Shown here: positions 4,768 to 5,920 of the stretch, one piece after another | How the letters are laid out: the number at the start of each line of letters is the position of its first letter | Position numbering within the stretch: the stretch's first letter is position 1 | Assembly (NCBI GenBank): GCA_016199185.1 | Contig: JACQHE010000035.1 | Location: 1 to 5,920, forward strand | Direction of reading: 5' to 3' | DNA length: 5,920 nt | DNA from: Candidatus Gottesmanbacteria bacterium | GTDB taxonomy: Bacteria > Patescibacteriota > Microgenomatia > UBA10105 > UBA927 | Notes under the pieces: generated by a model | The model's database searches: none | Seen by the model: the letters and a program-made list of their open reading frames with translations, nothing else | What the model was told of the DNA's origin: nothing | Position numbers and translations under genes: made by a program

Positions 4768-5736
4768 ATGAATATTCTGGTTACCGGCGGGGCGGGCTAC
4801 GTGGGGGCAGTTCTTGTCCCCATGCTCCTTGATCGGGGCTACCGTGTCCGGGTAGTGGACCTTTTTATGTATGGCGATACCCTCGCGTCGCATAAAAGCC
4901 TTGAGTGTATTCGGGGAGATATCCGGAAGCCTGACGTTGTCAAAAGAGCATTGAAGGGAATCGATGCGGTCATTCATTTGGCAGGTATTTCCAACGATCC
5001 GAGTTTTGAGCTGGATCCGGCTTTGGGCAAATCCGTCAATTACGATGCCACTATTGCTTTGATTGATCGCGCCAAGCGTTCAGGCGTCCGGCGATTCATC
5101 TACGCCTCAAGCTCGAGCGTCTACGGCGTCAAAACAGAAAAAAACGTCACGGAGGATTTGCCGCTTACGCCCATCACGGATTATTCCAAATATAAAGCAC
5201 TGTGTGAGGCATATCTATTAAACCATACGTCCATGACCCCTGTTGTCCTTCGTCCGGCGACGGTGTGCGGCTATTCCCCCAGGATGCGACTCGATTTAAC
5301 AGTAAACATTTTAACGATTAACGCGCTCGTCAATAAAAAAATTATTGTTTTAGGAGGATCACAATTGCGACCGAACATTCATATCGCTGATATGTGCCGT
5401 GCTTATTTGACCTCCCTGACGGCGCCGAAAAATAAAATCGCAGGAAAAACTTTTAACGTCGGCTATCAGAATCTTACTGTGATGCAAATTGCAAAAATGG
5501 TTACAAAGGTTCTCAGCGATCACTCAATAACCATTGAAGTAAAACCGACTAACGATATGCGCTCCTATCACATTTCATCGGATAAAATCAAAAAAGAACT
5601 GGGGTTTGCTCCCACGCATACGGTCGAGGATGCCATAGGGGATATTAAAGAGGCCTATGAGAAAGGGCTTCTCCCCGACGCCATGACAGACAAGCGATAC
5701 TATAATATTCGGACGATGAAGGAGTTTTATGGATAA
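4768..5736 (+). CDS. NAD-dependent epimerase/dehydratase (extended SDR)
   Basis: The ORF encodes 322 residues, the usual length for extended short-chain dehydrogenases that convert nucleotide-linked sugars. Seen: the Rossmann motif VTGGAGYVG (residues 5-13, TGxxGxxG), VVDLFMYG after strand 2, GDIRKPD, DAVIHLAGIS, YASSSSVYG (residues 112-120, the Ser region) and catalytic YxxxK as Y139-SKY-K143. RPATVCGYSPRMR and RPNIHIADMCRAYL, followed by FNVGYQNLTV, belong to the substrate-binding half. All catalytic residues are present. The start follows the kinase stop after one base with no Shine-Dalgarno, so it is probably coupled to kinase translation. Its 3' end overlaps the dehydrogenase gene by 8 bp. 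Known enzymes with this fold include GalE-like epimerases, dehydratases and reductases; I cannot choose among them, but the neighbours suggest an unusual sugar for a surface polymer. Confidence 0.9.
   Translation: MNILVTGGAGYVGAVLVPMLLDRGYRVRVVDLFMYGDTLASHKSLECIRGDIRKPDVVKRALKGIDAVIHLAGISNDPSFELDPALGKSVNYDATIALIDRAKRSGVRRFIYASSSSVYGVKTEKNVTEDLPLTPITDYSKYKALCEAYLLNHTSMTPVVLRPATVCGYSPRMRLDLTVNILTINALVNKKIIVLGGSQLRPNIHIADMCRAYLTSLTAPKNKIAGKTFNVGYQNLTVMQIAKMVTKVLSDHSITIEVKPTNDMRSYHISSDKIKKELGFAPTHTVEDAIGDIKEAYEKGLLPDAMTDKRYYNIRTMKEFYG
5719..5724 (+). promoter_or_regulatory. Shine-Dalgarno inside the epimerase gene
   Basis: The sequence aaggag lies four bases before ATG 5729, within the last codons of the epimerase gene. 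It identifies 5729 as the start of the next gene and shows direct coupling. It is one of only two clear Shine-Dalgarno sites in the window. Confidence 0.65.
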
Positions 5737-5920
5737 ACATCTCCTCTATCAGATGCTGCGGATCCGGATGGTTGAGGAGGCAATCGCGGCCGAGTACCCG
5801 AAACAGGAGATGCGCTGCCCCACGCATTTGTGCATCGGGCAGGAGGCGATAGCCGTGGGCGTGTGCGCGGTACTGGGGAAGGAAGACGCCGTTTTTTCCA
5901 CCCACCGCTCCCACGGCCAT
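5729..5920 (+). CDS. ThDP-dependent dehydrogenase E1 component, alpha subunit (3' end outside window)
   Basis: Only the first 64 residues are visible. Known: E1 alpha pairs with E1 beta to decarboxylate a 2-oxo acid (or cleave acetoin) on thiamine diphosphate. Seen: LLYQMLRIRMVEEAI, the usual first helix of the E1 alpha family, then MRCPTHLCIGQEAIAVGV (the c..h...GqEa..vG motif) and DAVFSTHRSHGH, the start of the ThDP-binding region (yR.HgH). ATG 5729 overlaps the epimerase stop by 8 bp and has a Shine-Dalgarno. Its place directly behind a sugar kinase and an SDR gene suggests a role in making a surface-glycan precursor rather than central metabolism; that is inference. A beta-subunit gene would be expected just downstream. 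Confidence 0.88.
   Translation, partial: MDKHLLYQMLRIRMVEEAIAAEYPKQEMRCPTHLCIGQEAIAVGVCAVLGKEDAVFSTHRSHGH

Overview
The window is bacterial, with mid-range GC, and reads as part of a cell-surface polysaccharide region broken by accessory DNA. A phylum cannot be fixed from the sequence. The YfhO-type membrane protein and the heptose-kinase-like, sugar-epimerase and ThDP-dehydrogenase genes suggest a lineage that decorates its envelope with complex glycans. Three genes have a good -10 box placed so that transcription would start at or within two bases of the ATG, which suggests an organism where leaderless mRNAs are common. That last point is inference.

Layout. Positions 1-782 (+) hold the C-terminal part of a YfhO-like protein. 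Positions 937-1506 (+) hold a small, visibly AT-rich two-helix membrane protein of unknown function, whose last codons lie in a 2 x 15 bp tandem repeat and a small palindrome. Positions 1507-1687 are non-genic: a 41-codon minus-strand remnant resembling the C-terminus of an integrase-type transposase, overlapping a perfect 13-bp inverted repeat. Positions 1688-2988 are an insertion sequence with 25-bp imperfect terminal inverted repeats and a 9-bp target duplication (caaattcaa). Its transposase is of the IS256/MULE type with an N-terminal zinc ribbon (IS1249-like). The well-placed ATG and Shine-Dalgarno are one base out of frame with the body at a run of seven A's. This is either a recent inactivating indel or a slippage site.

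Positions 3091-3640 (-) hold a RelB/DinJ-type antitoxin and a RelE/YafQ-type toxin, overlapping by 38 bp. Their promoter overlaps an inverted-repeat operator. From 3726 (+) runs a tight operon that continues past the window: a PfkB/RfaE-like sugar kinase, an NAD-dependent epimerase/dehydratase, and the start of a ThDP-dependent dehydrogenase E1 alpha subunit. The three genes are separated by 1 bp and then overlap by 8 bp.

Working together: the last three genes probably make or modify an activated sugar or an acyl/keto-sugar precursor for a surface glycan, and the YfhO-like protein may transfer sugars to such a glycan or to teichoic acid-like polymers. The toxin-antitoxin pair and the IS are insertions between these blocks. 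The antitoxin and kinase promoters lie back to back in an 85-bp gap, so the antitoxin-toxin repressor could influence kinase-operon transcription. I did not find a clearly new defence or mobile system. The most notable points are the IS frameshift, the recurrent leaderless promoter architecture and the short repeats around the IS insertion site.
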